In this document: positions 1 through 8,820 of the stretch, one piece after another
How the letters are laid out: each line of letters opens with the position of its first letter
Position numbering within the stretch: position 1 is the stretch's first letter
NCBI RefSeq assembly: GCF_003711205.1
Contig: NZ_CP031013.1
Span: 2,770,501 to 2,834,500, forward strand
Direction of reading: 5' to 3'
Source: Polaromonas sp. SP1
Lineage (GTDB): Bacteria; Pseudomonadota; Gammaproteobacteria; Burkholderiales; Burkholderiaceae_C
Length of the DNA stretch: 64,000 bases
Notes under the pieces: generated by a model
Databases searched by the model: none
What the model saw: the letters and a program-made list of their open reading frames with translations, nothing else
Told to the model about the DNA's origin: nothing
Translations under genes and position numbers: made by a program

Positions 1-9
1 GCATTTCAT

Positions 10-1044
10 TCACGCTTTCACTTTAGTCCTCGAAGAGACGGGCGCCTGTAGGTTGGCAATGACGCCGGCTGTAGGAGAGCCGGGGCCACGTGCCAAGGCA
101 GCCCTGATACCCGGCCCGCCCGGCAAGCTGCTCTTGCGCTGGATCAGGTCGTGCTTGGCAAAGAGCTCGGCGATCCAGTCCACAAACACGCGCACCTTGT
201 TGCTCAGGTGGCGGTTGGGTGGGTAGACCACATGGATAGGCTTGGCCTCCGAGCACCAGCCGTTAAAGAGCGGCTCCAGCGCGCCGCTGCTGATGTGGTG
301 CTGCACAAGGAAGGTGACCGTCTGCAGGATGCCCAGGCCGGCCAGCGCCGCCGCCACACCGGCGTTCGAGTCATTGACCGACAGCTGGTGGTGGCCGTCG
401 ATCTCCACCACCTCACCGTCCTTGTGCAGCGTCACGTTGTAGAGCTTGCCGTCGCGCGGTGAGAAGTAGCGGATCAAGCGGTGCCCGTCGACCAGTTGCC
501 TGGGGTGCTCGGGCGTGCCGTGGCGCTTGAGGTAAGCCGGCGAGGCACAGGACATCAAATAGAACTCGCCGATGCGGCGCGCCACCAGCGACTGGTCGGT
601 GATCTCGCCGCCGCGGATCACGCAGTCGACGTTTTCCGCCAGGATGTCGATGGGCCGGTCGCTCACGCCCAGCTCCAGCTGGATGTCCGGGTAGCGCGCA
701 TAAAAGTCCGGCAGGGCCGGGATCACCACCGCCATGCCCAGCGATGAGGGGATGTCCACCTTGAGCCGCCCGCGCGGGCTGGCTTTGGCGCGCGACATGC
801 TCGACTCCAGCTCTTCCATCTCGCCCAGCAGCCGGCCGGCGCGCTCGTAATAAGCGGCGCCGTCGGCGGTGACGGTGACTTTGCGCGTGGTGCGATTGAG
901 CAGCTTGGTGTCCAGCGACAGCTCCAGCGTCTGGATCAATCGCGTCACGGTCGGCTTGGGCATGCCCATGGAGTCGGCCGCCTTGGTGAAGGTGCCGGCT
1001 TCCACGACCCGTACAAAGGCCTGCATTGCGGAAAACTTGTCCAT
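10..1044 (-). CDS. LysR-family transcriptional regulator
   Basis: Cytoplasmic DNA-binding regulator with the usual LysR layout. The N-terminal winged helix-turn-helix occupies about residues 1-60 (AGTFTKAADSMGMPKPTVTR is the recognition region). The effector-binding domain follows from about residue 90 to 300. At 344 residues it is some 40 longer than typical LysR proteins; the extra part is a C-terminal Gly/Ala/Pro-rich tail that may be non-conserved. It is divergent from the hydrolase-like gene at 1503, with a 458-bp gap. No substrate can be inferred. An inverted ATAAA/TTTAT pair at 1411-1438 is a possible but weak operator. Confidence 0.9.
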   Translation of the reverse strand: MDKFSAMQAFVRVVEAGTFTKAADSMGMPKPTVTRLIQTLELSLDTKLLNRTTRKVTVTADGAAYYERAGRLLGEMEELESSMSRAKASPRGRLKVDIPSSLGMAVVIPALPDFYARYPDIQLELGVSDRPIDILAENVDCVIRGGEITDQSLVARRIGEFYLMSCASPAYLKRHGTPEHPRQLVDGHRLIRYFSPRDGKLYNVTLHKDGEVVEIDGHHQLSVNDSNAGVAAALAGLGILQTVTFLVQHHISSGALEPLFNGWCSEAKPIHVVYPPNRHLSNKVRVFVDWIAELFAKHDLIQRKSSLPGGPGIRAALARGPGSPTAGVIANLQAPVSSRTKVKA

Positions 1045-1502
1045 GAAGAGTCCAGTCCTTGTGAAGGTGGTCAGCGGGTGTCGCGTTGGGTGAGCCGCCT
1101 GCCCCGCCCCCTGGCTGTGTTGGCCGTGGGGTGGCAGGTGGCTCTAAGGGTCTGTAAACGTAGGCCCGTCAGGCGGGCATGGGCTGAAGGCGAGGGGCGA
1201 TTGTGACGAGCATGGCCGCTTTCTGCGGCGGGCGGCAAATAGCCCTGCCATTCGTCAGGGATTACCCGCAGATCATTGACCCTGCCATGGAGGGAAGGCC
1301 GAAGCTGCGCGCCTATGTCATTCAAGAGTGTCTTCATGAGCGGGGGCCGCGGTTCAGCAGGCGAAATGCCCTGCAGCGCCTCGGCATACCCCGATTGTTG
1401 CACTGGTGAAATAAAGTATGAATGGAATGGCTATTTATTAAGTGATTCCCGGCGCGTATCTTCTGCTGCATCGCAACAAACAGGAGCCCCGCGCGGTTCA
1501 TC
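1045..1502. other. Gene-free divergent intergenic region
   Basis: This 458-bp stretch separates the LysR gene from the alpha/beta-hydrolase-like gene. I see no convincing coding frame. Near the hydrolase end there is an AT-rich patch (1409-1442) with ATAAA and TTTAT arms 18 bases apart, which could belong to a promoter or LysR site. The rest is ordinary GC-rich sequence. Confidence 0.4.
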
Positions 1503-2375
1503 ATGATCAAAAGCCACCAGCCCGCCCTCACCGGCGCCGACAAAGCCACACCCCTTTGGGTGGACAAACAGATCCAGCTGGCGCTGAAAAAGCCGCTGGA
1601 CGTGCGTTTTTATGGCCGTCGCAGCAGCAAGGGCGCGTCTCCCCTGGTGGTGCATTTTCATGCCGGCGCTTTTGTGGGCGGCTCGCTCGAGGGCGGTTCC
1701 TGCGTCGCGGGGCTGCTGGCCGATGCCGGTGCGGTGGTGATGTCGCTGGACTACCCGTTGGCGCCCGAGCATCCATTTCCCAGTGCCGTTGAAATGGGCT
1801 ACGCCGCACTGGTGTGGGCCTTCAAGTCCCGTGCCAAGCTGGCCGGCGCCGGCGCGCCCGTCTTTGTGGCCGGTGAAGAAGCCGGCGGCAACATCGCCGC
1901 CGCCGTGGCGTTGATGGCGCGCGACCTGCATGAGCCGGCGCTGGCCGGGCAAATCCTGCTGTCGCCCATGCTGGACCCGTGCCTGGCCACCGCTTCGCTG
2001 CGCGACGCCGAAGCCGGCCCGGTCGGCTGCACCTGGGCCGACGGCTGGCACAACTACCTGCCGCGGCTTGAAGACGCGAGCCACCCGTACGCGGCCCCGG
2101 GCTCGGCCTATCGCCTGACCGGCCTGCCGCCCACGCTGCTCATCACCGCGCAAGACGACCCGCTGCGCGACGAAACGCTGGCCTATGCCGCACGGCTGCG
2201 GGCCGCCGGGCTGGCCGCGCGCGATGTCGTGCTGCCGGTGCCCACCGGCTGGCCTTGCAGCTACCTGGAGCCGGCCGGCCGCAAAACCGCCTGGGGCCCG
2301 ATCCTGCACGAGCAGTTCAGCGGCTTCCTGAACGGCGCATTGGCGGCGCCGGCGGCGGCACACAGTTTTTCCTGA
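1503..2375 (+). CDS. Alpha/beta-hydrolase-fold protein of the HSL/acetylesterase family, catalytic residues missing
   Basis: The fold matches the hormone-sensitive-lipase-like esterases: an oxyanion-loop region (HFHAGAFVGGS, usually HGGGF), a nucleophile-elbow region, and the conserved DDPLRDE block near residue 220. The nucleophile elbow, normally GDSAGGN, reads GEEAGGN, so the serine is replaced by glutamate. The catalytic His, normally in an HGF context near the end, is replaced in VPTGWP. Only the Asp block looks intact. Length (290 aa) is normal and the frame is open, so this is either a pseudoenzyme or a protein with a binding role. It is divergent from a LysR gene that may regulate it. 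Confidence 0.8.
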   Translation: MIKSHQPALTGADKATPLWVDKQIQLALKKPLDVRFYGRRSSKGASPLVVHFHAGAFVGGSLEGGSCVAGLLADAGAVVMSLDYPLAPEHPFPSAVEMGYAALVWAFKSRAKLAGAGAPVFVAGEEAGGNIAAAVALMARDLHEPALAGQILLSPMLDPCLATASLRDAEAGPVGCTWADGWHNYLPRLEDASHPYAAPGSAYRLTGLPPTLLITAQDDPLRDETLAYAARLRAAGLAARDVVLPVPTGWPCSYLEPAGRKTAWGPILHEQFSGFLNGALAAPAAAHSFS

Positions 2376-2409
2376 TCACACATAACTATTTTTTCTGGAG
2401 GGAGTTCAC

Positions 2410-2478
2410 ATGCAATCCATTCACCCGACCACGCTGCACCGCGCCACCGCAGCAGCCGGTTGTTGTCGCAGCGAATAG
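2410..2478 (+). CDS. Short leader-peptide-like ORF ending in Cys-Cys-Arg-Ser-Glu
   Basis: A 22-codon ORF starts at an ATG preceded by a very strong Shine-Dalgarno (GGAGGGAG at 2397-2404, 5 bases away). The peptide carries an adjacent Cys pair three codons before its last residue and has no signal peptide. A small AGGGC/GCCCT hairpin follows at about 2489-2502. The combination resembles a cysteine-sensing translational leader, but the ORF lies upstream of the SoxR-type promoter, so it may belong to a separate or longer transcript reading into the efflux operon. The strong ribosome site is seen; the attenuation role is inference. Confidence 0.45.
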   Translation: MQSIHPTTLHRATAAAGCCRSE

Positions 2479-2531
2479 GCAACGCGGCAGGGCAGAAGCC
2501 CTTGGTGTTCCGGTGCTATTGCGTATGGCGC

Positions 2532-2562
2532 TTGACCTCAACTTAAGTTGAGGTTTTAGATT
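2532..2562 (+). promoter_or_regulatory. SoxR-type (MerR-family) promoter and palindromic operator
   Basis: A perfect 20-bp palindrome, ACCTCAACTTAAGTTGAGGT, lies at 2535-2554. It begins inside a -35 hexamer TTGACC (2532-2537), and a TAGATT -10 (2557-2562) follows after a 19-base spacer. The long spacer with a central dyad is the hallmark of MerR-family activated promoters. The arms CCTCAA/TTGAGG and the downstream GGTTTTA match the known SoxR box; only the two bases flanking the central TTAA are swapped. It sits 127 bases upstream of the efflux adaptor gene. Confidence 0.75.
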
Positions 2563-2626
2563 CGCAGCCTTGTACGCAGAACTCCTATCAGGTAAGCAGG
2601 TTCGTTTAATTTTTTCAATTTCTTTG

Positions 2627-2674
2627 TTCATTCCTTTATTCATTTCCTTATTCATTTCCTTATTCATTCACTTC
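2627..2674 (+). repeat. 12-bp tandem repeat in the 5' untranslated region
   Basis: Three copies plus a partial fourth of a 12-base unit close to TTCATTTCCTTA, ending 15 bases before the efflux adaptor start codon. It lies downstream of the SoxR-type promoter and so would be in the leader of the efflux mRNA. Copy-number change would alter leader length. Confidence 0.7.
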
Positions 2675-2688
2675 TAGCGAGAACTCTG

Positions 2689-3927
2689 ATGCCTTCGATC
2701 AAACTTCATACCCCCCAACGCCGTGTCCTGGCGATTGCACTGGCCGTGCTGGCGCTGACCGGCGTGACCGCCGCCATCTTTGGCGTGTCCGGCACGCGCG
2801 CCCAATCTGGTGCGCCCGGCGAGCCGCAAGCCACGCCCGTGTCGGTGGCCACCGTGGTGCAAAGCGACGTCTCCGCCTGGGACGAGTTCTCCGGCCGGCT
2901 TGAAGCGGTCGAGCGGGTGGACATCCGCTCGCGCGTTGCCGGCAACATCCTGTCCGTGCATTTCCGCGAAGGCGCACTTGTCAAGAAAGGCGACCTGCTG
3001 CTGACGATCGACCCGGCGCCTTATGCCGCCGATGTCGAGCGCGCCGACGCGCAAGTCGCCGCCGCGCAGGCCCGTGTGACCCAGGCCAAGGGCGAGTACG
3101 AGCGCTCACAGCGCCTGTGGAGCGAACAAGCCATTTCCAAACGCGAGTTTGACGAACGCACCAACGGCAAGGGCGAGGCCGACGCCAACCTGCGCGCCGC
3201 GCAGGCCGCGTTGCAGACTGCGCAACTGAGCCTGGGCTACACCCAGGTGCGCGCGCCTGTCGCCGGCCGCGTCGGCAAGCTGGAAGTGACCGTGGGTAAC
3301 CTGGTCGCCGCAGGCCCGGGCGCCCCGGTGCTGACCACGCTGGTGTCGGTGAGCCCGATCTACGCGAGCTTTGATGCCGACGAGCAGGTTGTCGCCAAGG
3401 CCCTGAAAGACGTGGGCGGTAATGGCGGCGGCGGCGCGGGCAGCCGCAACCTCGAACGCATCCCGGTTCAGATGGGCACGGCCGCCAGCACCGACACGCC
3501 GTTTGAAGGCAAGCTGCAGCTCGTCGACAACCAGGTCGACGCCAGGAGCGGCACCGTGCGCGCCCGCGCCGTGTTCGACAACAAGGACGGCCAGCTGATG
3601 CCCGGCCAGTTCGCGCGCATCCGCATGGGCCAGGCCACCAAAGGCACGGCGCTGCTGATCAACGAGCGCGCCGTCGGCACCGACCAGAACAAAAAGTTTG
3701 TGCTGGTGGTGGGCGCCGACAACAAGGCGGTCTACCGTGAAGTCACGCTGGGCGCCAACATCAACGGCCTGCGTGTCGTCAAGGGCGGCCTGGCTGCCAA
3801 CGAACGCATCGTCGTCAACGGCCTGCAGCGCATCCGCCCCGGTGCACTGGTGGCGCCGCAGCCGGTCGATATGTCGGCTAAAGCCGAACTCACCGAAAAA
3901 GCCGTGAAGGTCGCGGCCAAGTCCTGA
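2689..3927 (+). CDS. RND efflux periplasmic adaptor (membrane fusion protein), MexE/AcrA-like
   Basis: Links an inner-membrane RND pump to an outer-membrane channel. An N-terminal hydrophobic segment (residues about 12-30) anchors or exports the protein. It is followed by the biotinyl-lipoyl half motifs (RSRVAGNILSVHFREGALVKKG and GYTQVRAPVAGRVGKLEVTVG), an alpha-hairpin between them, a beta-barrel domain and the membrane-proximal domain with the LMPGQFARIRM block. 412 aa is normal for the family. It is the first gene of a three-gene operon with the transporter 33 bases downstream. Transcription is probably from the SoxR-type promoter upstream. Ribosome site is weak. Confidence 0.93.
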   Translation: MPSIKLHTPQRRVLAIALAVLALTGVTAAIFGVSGTRAQSGAPGEPQATPVSVATVVQSDVSAWDEFSGRLEAVERVDIRSRVAGNILSVHFREGALVKKGDLLLTIDPAPYAADVERADAQVAAAQARVTQAKGEYERSQRLWSEQAISKREFDERTNGKGEADANLRAAQAALQTAQLSLGYTQVRAPVAGRVGKLEVTVGNLVAAGPGAPVLTTLVSVSPIYASFDADEQVVAKALKDVGGNGGGGAGSRNLERIPVQMGTAASTDTPFEGKLQLVDNQVDARSGTVRARAVFDNKDGQLMPGQFARIRMGQATKGTALLINERAVGTDQNKKFVLVVGADNKAVYREVTLGANINGLRVVKGGLAANERIVVNGLQRIRPGALVAPQPVDMSAKAELTEKAVKVAAKS

Positions 3928-3960
3928 GCCGTCCTTGATACCTGAACAAGAAGAATCGCC

Positions 3961-6900
3961 ATGAATCTATCGAAATTTTTTATTGACCGGCCGATCTTTG
4001 CCGGCGTGCTTTCGCTATTGATGTTCATCGCCGGACTGATCGCGCTGCGCTCGCTGCCGATCGCCGAATACCCCGATGTCGTGCCGCCCACGGTGGTGGT
4101 GCGCGCCAACTACCCCGGCGCCAACCCCAAGGTGATTGCCGAGACCGTGGCCACGCCGCTGGAGGAATCCATTAACGGCGTGGACGGCATGCTCTACATG
4201 AGCAGCCAGGCCACGACGGACGGCATCATGACGCTGAACGTCACCTTCAAGCTGGGCACCGACCCCGACAAGGCCCAGCAGCTGGTGCAAAACCGCGTCT
4301 CGCAAGCCGAACCGCGCCTGCCTGAAGAAGTGCGCCGCCTGGGCATCACGACCATCAAGAGCTCACCCGACCTCACGATGGTGGTGCACTTGCTCTCGCC
4401 CAACGACCGCTATGACATGACCTACCTGCGCAACTACGCGGTGCTCAATGTCAAGGACCGCCTGGCGCGCATCAACGGCGTGGGCCAGGTGCAGCTGTTC
4501 GGTTCGGGCGACTATTCCATGCGCGTCTGGCTGGACCCGCAAAAAGTGGCTGAGCGCGGTTTGTCCGCCGGCGACGTGGTGCGCGCCATCCGCGAGCAGA
4601 ACATCCAGGCCGCCGCCGGCGTGGTGGGTGCTTCGCCCGGTTTGCCCGGCGTGGACATGCAACTGTCCATCAATGCCCAGGGCCGCCTGCAAAGCGAAGA
4701 AGAGTTCGGCGACATCATCGTCAAGACCGACAAGGGCGGCGCCGTGACGCGCCTGCGCGATATCTCGCGCCTTGAGCTGGGCGCTTCGGATTACGCGCTG
4801 CGCTCCCTGCTGGACAACAAGCAGGCCGTCGCCGTGCCGGTGTTTGCCGCTCCGGGCTCCAACGCCATCCAGATCTCGGACGACGTCCAGGCCGTGATGA
4901 AGGAGCTCAAAAAGAGCATGCCTGAAGGCGTGGACTACGAAATCGTTTACGACACCACGCAGTTCGTGCGCTCTTCCATCGAGGCCGTGGTGCACACGCT
5001 GCTCGAAGCCGTGGCGCTGGTCGTGCTGGTTGTGATCATCTTTTTGCAGACCTGGCGCGCTTCCATCATCCCGCTGCTGGCGGTGCCCATTTCGGTCATC
5101 GGCACCTTCGCGGTGATGCACCTCTTTGGTTTTTCGATCAACGCGCTCAGCCTGTTCGGGCTGGTGCTGGCCATCGGCATTGTGGTGGACGACGCCATCG
5201 TGGTGGTGGAAAACGTGGAGCGCAACATCGAGGCCGGCCTGAGTCCGCGTGACGCCACCTACCGCGCCATGCGGGAGGTGTCGGGGCCCATCATCGCGAT
5301 TGCGCTGGTGCTGATCGCCGTGTTCGTGCCGCTGGCTTTCATCACCGGCCTGTCGGGCCAGTTCTACAAGCAGTTCGCGCTGACGATTGCGATCTCGACC
5401 GTGATCTCGGCGATCAACTCGCTGACGCTGTCGCCCGCGCTGGCCGCCTTGCTGCTCAAGGGCCACGATGCACCGAAAGACGCGCTGACCCGCGGCATGG
5501 ACAAGGTCTTCGGCCGCTTCTTCAATGCCTTCAACAAGGCCTTCAGCCGCGGTTCTGAAAACTACAGCCGCGGTGTCAAGGGCGCGATCTCGCGCAAGGC
5601 GATCATGTTGGTGGTGTATGGGGTGCTGGTGCTGGCCACCACGGGCCTCTTCAAGGCTGTGCCCAGCGGTTTTGTGCCCGGCCAGGACAAGCAGTACCTG
5701 ATCGGTTTTGCCCAGCTGCCTGACGGCGCCACGCTGGACCGCACCGAAGACGTGATCCGCCGCATCAGCGACATCGCCATGAAGCAACCCGGCGTGGAGC
5801 ATGCGATTGCCTTCCCGGGCCTGTCGATCAACGGTTTTACCAACAGCTCCAACTCGGGCATCGTGTTCCTGTCGCTCAAACCGTTTGACCAGCGCACCAC
5901 CGCCGACCTCAGCGCCGGCGCCATTGCGGGCCAATTGAACGGCAAGTTCGGCGGCATCCAGGAAGCGTTTATCGCGATGTTCCCGCCGCCGCCTGTGCAG
6001 GGCCTGGGCACCACCGGCGGCTTCAAGCTGCAGCTGGAAGACCGCGCGTCGCTCGGCTATGAAGAGCTGGACAAAGCCACCAAGGCCTTTATGGCCAAGG
6101 CCTACCAGACGCCAGAGCTGGCCGGCATGTTCTCGAGCTTCCAGGTCAATGTGCCTCAGCTTTACGCCGACATCGACCGCACCAAGGCCCGCCAGCTTGG
6201 CGTGCCGGTGACCGACGTGTTCGACACCATGCAGATCTACCTGGGCAGCCTGTACGCCAACGACTTCAACAAGTTCGGCCGCACATACAGCGTGCGTGTG
6301 CAGGCGGATGCGCCTTACCGCGCCCGTGCCGAAGACATCGGCCTGCTGAAAGTACGCTCGGCCACCGGCGAGATGGTGCCCCTGTCGGCGCTGATGAAGG
6401 TCACGCCGAGCTTCGGCCCTGAACGCGCCATGCGCTACAACGGCTTCCTCTCGGCTGACATCAACGGCGGCGCCGCGCCCGGTTATTCCTCGGGCCAGGC
6501 ACAGGATGCGGTCGCCCGCATTGCGGCGGAAACCCTGCCGCCCGGTATCAGCTACGAATGGACGGACTTGACGTACCAGGAAATCATTGCCGGCAATTCC
6601 GCCATGTGGGTGTTCCCGCTGGCCCTGCTGCTGGTCTTCCTGGTGCTGGCCGCGCAGTATGAAAGCCTGACCTTGCCGATCGCCATCGTGCTGATCGTGC
6701 CCATGGGCCTCTTGGCCGCCATGCTGGGCGTGAAGCTGACCGGCGGTGACAACAACATCTTCACGCAGATCGGCTTGATCGTGCTGGTGGGGCTGTCGGC
6801 GAAGAACGCCATCCTGATTGTGGAGTTTGCGCGTGAGCTGGAGTTTGCCGGGCGTACCCCGCTGCAGGCCGCGATTGAAGCCAGCCGCCTGCGCCTGCGC

Positions 6901-7194
6901 CCCATCCTGATGACCTCGCTGGCCTTCATCATGGGCGTGCTGCCCCTGGTGCTGTCGACGGGCGCCGGCGCCGAAATGCGCCACGCGATGGGTGTGGCGG
7001 TGTTCTCCGGAATGATCGGGGTGACGGCTTTCGGCCTCTTCCTCACGCCGGTGTTCTACGTCACGCTGCGCGCGCTGACGGGCAACCGTCCGCTCAAGCT
7101 GCACGGTGAAGTGCCGCACATCGAAGCCTTTGCCGGCGCCGGTGGTGCAGGTGCCCACGCGCAACCCGCAGCGCCCCTCAAGCTTCACGAATAA
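3961..7194 (+). CDS. RND multidrug efflux transporter, MexF/AcrB-like (HAE1 family)
   Basis: Proton-driven inner-membrane pump, 1077 aa, full length for HAE1 transporters. The N-terminus (FFIDRPIFAGVLSLL) and the PPTVVVRANYPGANPKVI block closely resemble MexF. The proton-relay residues are present: the Asp pair at about 410-411 in GIVVDDAIVVVEN in TM4 and Lys948 in GLSAKNAILIVEF in TM10. Two large periplasmic loops lie between TM1-2 and TM7-8. It is co-transcribed with the adaptor and the NodT-type channel. By analogy with MexEF-OprN the substrates may be small amphiphilic antibiotics or redox-active compounds, which fits a SoxR-type promoter; substrate range is inference. Confidence 0.96.
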   Translation: MNLSKFFIDRPIFAGVLSLLMFIAGLIALRSLPIAEYPDVVPPTVVVRANYPGANPKVIAETVATPLEESINGVDGMLYMSSQATTDGIMTLNVTFKLGTDPDKAQQLVQNRVSQAEPRLPEEVRRLGITTIKSSPDLTMVVHLLSPNDRYDMTYLRNYAVLNVKDRLARINGVGQVQLFGSGDYSMRVWLDPQKVAERGLSAGDVVRAIREQNIQAAAGVVGASPGLPGVDMQLSINAQGRLQSEEEFGDIIVKTDKGGAVTRLRDISRLELGASDYALRSLLDNKQAVAVPVFAAPGSNAIQISDDVQAVMKELKKSMPEGVDYEIVYDTTQFVRSSIEAVVHTLLEAVALVVLVVIIFLQTWRASIIPLLAVPISVIGTFAVMHLFGFSINALSLFGLVLAIGIVVDDAIVVVENVERNIEAGLSPRDATYRAMREVSGPIIAIALVLIAVFVPLAFITGLSGQFYKQFALTIAISTVISAINSLTLSPALAALLLKGHDAPKDALTRGMDKVFGRFFNAFNKAFSRGSENYSRGVKGAISRKAIMLVVYGVLVLATTGLFKAVPSGFVPGQDKQYLIGFAQLPDGATLDRTEDVIRRISDIAMKQPGVEHAIAFPGLSINGFTNSSNSGIVFLSLKPFDQRTTADLSAGAIAGQLNGKFGGIQEAFIAMFPPPPVQGLGTTGGFKLQLEDRASLGYEELDKATKAFMAKAYQTPELAGMFSSFQVNVPQLYADIDRTKARQLGVPVTDVFDTMQIYLGSLYANDFNKFGRTYSVRVQADAPYRARAEDIGLLKVRSATGEMVPLSALMKVTPSFGPERAMRYNGFLSADINGGAAPGYSSGQAQDAVARIAAETLPPGISYEWTDLTYQEIIAGNSAMWVFPLALLLVFLVLAAQYESLTLPIAIVLIVPMGLLAAMLGVKLTGGDNNIFTQIGLIVLVGLSAKNAILIVEFARELEFAGRTPLQAAIEASRLRLRPILMTSLAFIMGVLPLVLSTGAGAEMRHAMGVAVFSGMIGVTAFGLFLTPVFYVTLRALTGNRPLKLHGEVPHIEAFAGAGGAGAHAQPAAPLKLHE

Positions 7195-7231
7195 CAACAA
7201 GCATCACTCAGATCACGTTAAGGAGTTCATC

Positions 7232-8638
7232 ATGAACCGCACAACATCAAAACTGCGCACCGCCTTGCTGCCGCTGCTGGCCGCCCTGGTGCTGGCCGGT
7301 TGCGCCACCAGCGCATCGGTAGACCCGGCCAGCATCCCCGCAGCGCCCGCAGCGTATAAAGAGAATGCGACCGCGACAGCCACTGCCGCAGCGACGGCCC
7401 CGCAATCGCAGGGCACCTGGTGGAAGGTGTTTGCCGACCCCGTGCTCGACCAGCTGGTCGAGCAGGCCGGCCATAACAACAACAGCGTGAAAGTGGCCGC
7501 CGGCCGCCTGGCCCAGGCGCGCGCCATCCTGCGCAACACCGACGCCGACCGCCTGCCGCAAGTGGGCCTGAGCGGCGGCGCCGTGCGCCAGAGCAACATC
7601 ACCACCAACCGCGTGGCGCAAACCACGGTGACGGCCGCGGCCAACTTCTCGTATGAAGTCGATTTGATCGGCAAGCTGTCGCTCAACTCCGATGCCGCCT
7701 CGCTGGACGCCAAATCCCGCGAAGCCCTGCTGCGCAGCACCCAGCTGCTGGTGCAGGCCGACGTGGCACAAACCTACCTGAACCTGCGCGCGCTGGACAC
7801 CGAGCGCACGCTGGTGCGCGACACACTGCAGGCCTACCGCAACACGCTGCGCCTGACGGAAGTCCGCTTCAAGGAAGGCGACGTGGCCGAACTCGACGTA
7901 GCCCGCGTGCGCACCGAGGTGGCATCGACTGAATCCGAAGCGCTGGCGCTGGACCGCCGCCGCGCCGAGCTGGAACACGCGCTGGCCGTGCTGGTGGGCG
8001 AGGTGGCTTCGAACTTTGCCGTTGCACCCACCGAGTGGTCGACCGCCTTGCCGGTGATTCCGGCCGGTGTGCCGAGCACCGTGCTGGAGCGCCGCCCTGA
8101 TGTATCGGCCGCGCAAACCACCATGCAGGCCGCGCAGGCCCGCGTGGGTGTGGCCAAGGCCGCCTGGTTCCCGACCTTCTCGCTGACGGGCAACGGCGGT
8201 TATGCCGCGCCGCAGATCCAGGACCTGTTCAAGGTCTCCACCCAGGCCTGGGGCGTGGGCGCATTGCTGTCGCTGCCGATCTTTGACGGCGGCCGCCGCC
8301 AGGCCGGCGTGCAGAACGCCAATGCAGAACTCGACATCGCGCTGGCCAACTACCGTGAACAGATTCTGGTCGCCTTCAAGGATGTGGAAGACCAGCTTTC
8401 GGCCCTGCGCCTGCTGGCGGAGCAATCGGAAGCGCAGTCGCGCTCGGTGGCGTCTGCCACACGCGCCACCGTGCTGTCGGATTCACGCTATCGCAACGGC
8501 TTTGTCAGCCAGCTCGAACTGCTGGACGCCCAGCGCAGCGAGCTGCGCAACCGCCGCCAGGCGCTGCAGGTGAAGACTTCGCAGTACCTGGCGACGGTGG
8601 GCTTGATCCGGGCGCTGGGTGGTGGCTGGACAGTCTGA
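7232..8638 (+). CDS. Outer-membrane efflux lipoprotein, NodT/OprM family
   Basis: TolC-like outer-membrane channel that completes the tripartite pump. The start at 7232 is chosen because of the AAGGAG site at 7220-7225 and because it begins a clean lipoprotein signal peptide with lipobox (LVLAGC, Cys at about residue 22). A longer upstream frame overlaps the transporter gene and lacks a ribosome site. The body (468 aa in total) has two outer-membrane-efflux repeats, including TYLNLRALDTERTLVRDTL and its later counterpart near SQLELLDAQRSELRNR. It follows the transporter by 37 bases in the same operon. Confidence 0.94.
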   Translation: MNRTTSKLRTALLPLLAALVLAGCATSASVDPASIPAAPAAYKENATATATAAATAPQSQGTWWKVFADPVLDQLVEQAGHNNNSVKVAAGRLAQARAILRNTDADRLPQVGLSGGAVRQSNITTNRVAQTTVTAAANFSYEVDLIGKLSLNSDAASLDAKSREALLRSTQLLVQADVAQTYLNLRALDTERTLVRDTLQAYRNTLRLTEVRFKEGDVAELDVARVRTEVASTESEALALDRRRAELEHALAVLVGEVASNFAVAPTEWSTALPVIPAGVPSTVLERRPDVSAAQTTMQAAQARVGVAKAAWFPTFSLTGNGGYAAPQIQDLFKVSTQAWGVGALLSLPIFDGGRRQAGVQNANAELDIALANYREQILVAFKDVEDQLSALRLLAEQSEAQSRSVASATRATVLSDSRYRNGFVSQLELLDAQRSELRNRRQALQVKTSQYLATVGLIRALGGGWTV

Positions 8639-8642
8639 TTGC

Positions 8643-8743
8643 ACACCCCTGTTGAGGCTCACTTCGTGTAGCTTCCTCTCCCCTTGCAGGGGACGGCGCT
8701 TGCGGCCTGGCAAAGCCAGTTCCGCGGCGCCCTTGCTTGGGGG
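8643..8743. repeat. Intergenic repeat with GCTCACTTCGTGTAGC hairpin, copy 1
   Basis: The element contains the small hairpin GGCTCAC...GTGTAGC, then CCCCTTGCAGGGG, then GGCAAAGCC and a final CCTTGCTTGGGG. I recall this modular arrangement from intergenic repeats in Comamonadaceae genomes. A diverged second copy lies at 8821-8900. Confidence 0.6.
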
Positions 8744-8754
8744 AATTTGGGTTT

Positions 8755-8810
8755 GCTATCGATTTAATAGCTGCTTGCCAAGGTGGGTATTGGGCTGGAG
8801 CCCGATTTGA
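8755..8810 (+). repeat. Dispersed AGCTAT-type palindromic repeat, copy A
   Basis: Begins with the GCTAT/ATAGC hairpin and continues into GCTTGCC...GGGCTGGAGCCC. Positions 8767-8809 (43 bases) are identical to 9551-9593 (copy B). It belongs to an eight-member family in this window. Confidence 0.85.
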
Positions 8811-8820
8811 CTGCTAATTG

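Noticed and set aside
4363..7200. A 945-codon open frame antisense to the RND transporter gene
   Set aside because: It mirrors codon positions of the transporter in high-GC DNA and its product is His/Gln/Arg-rich with no domain; it is a shadow frame.
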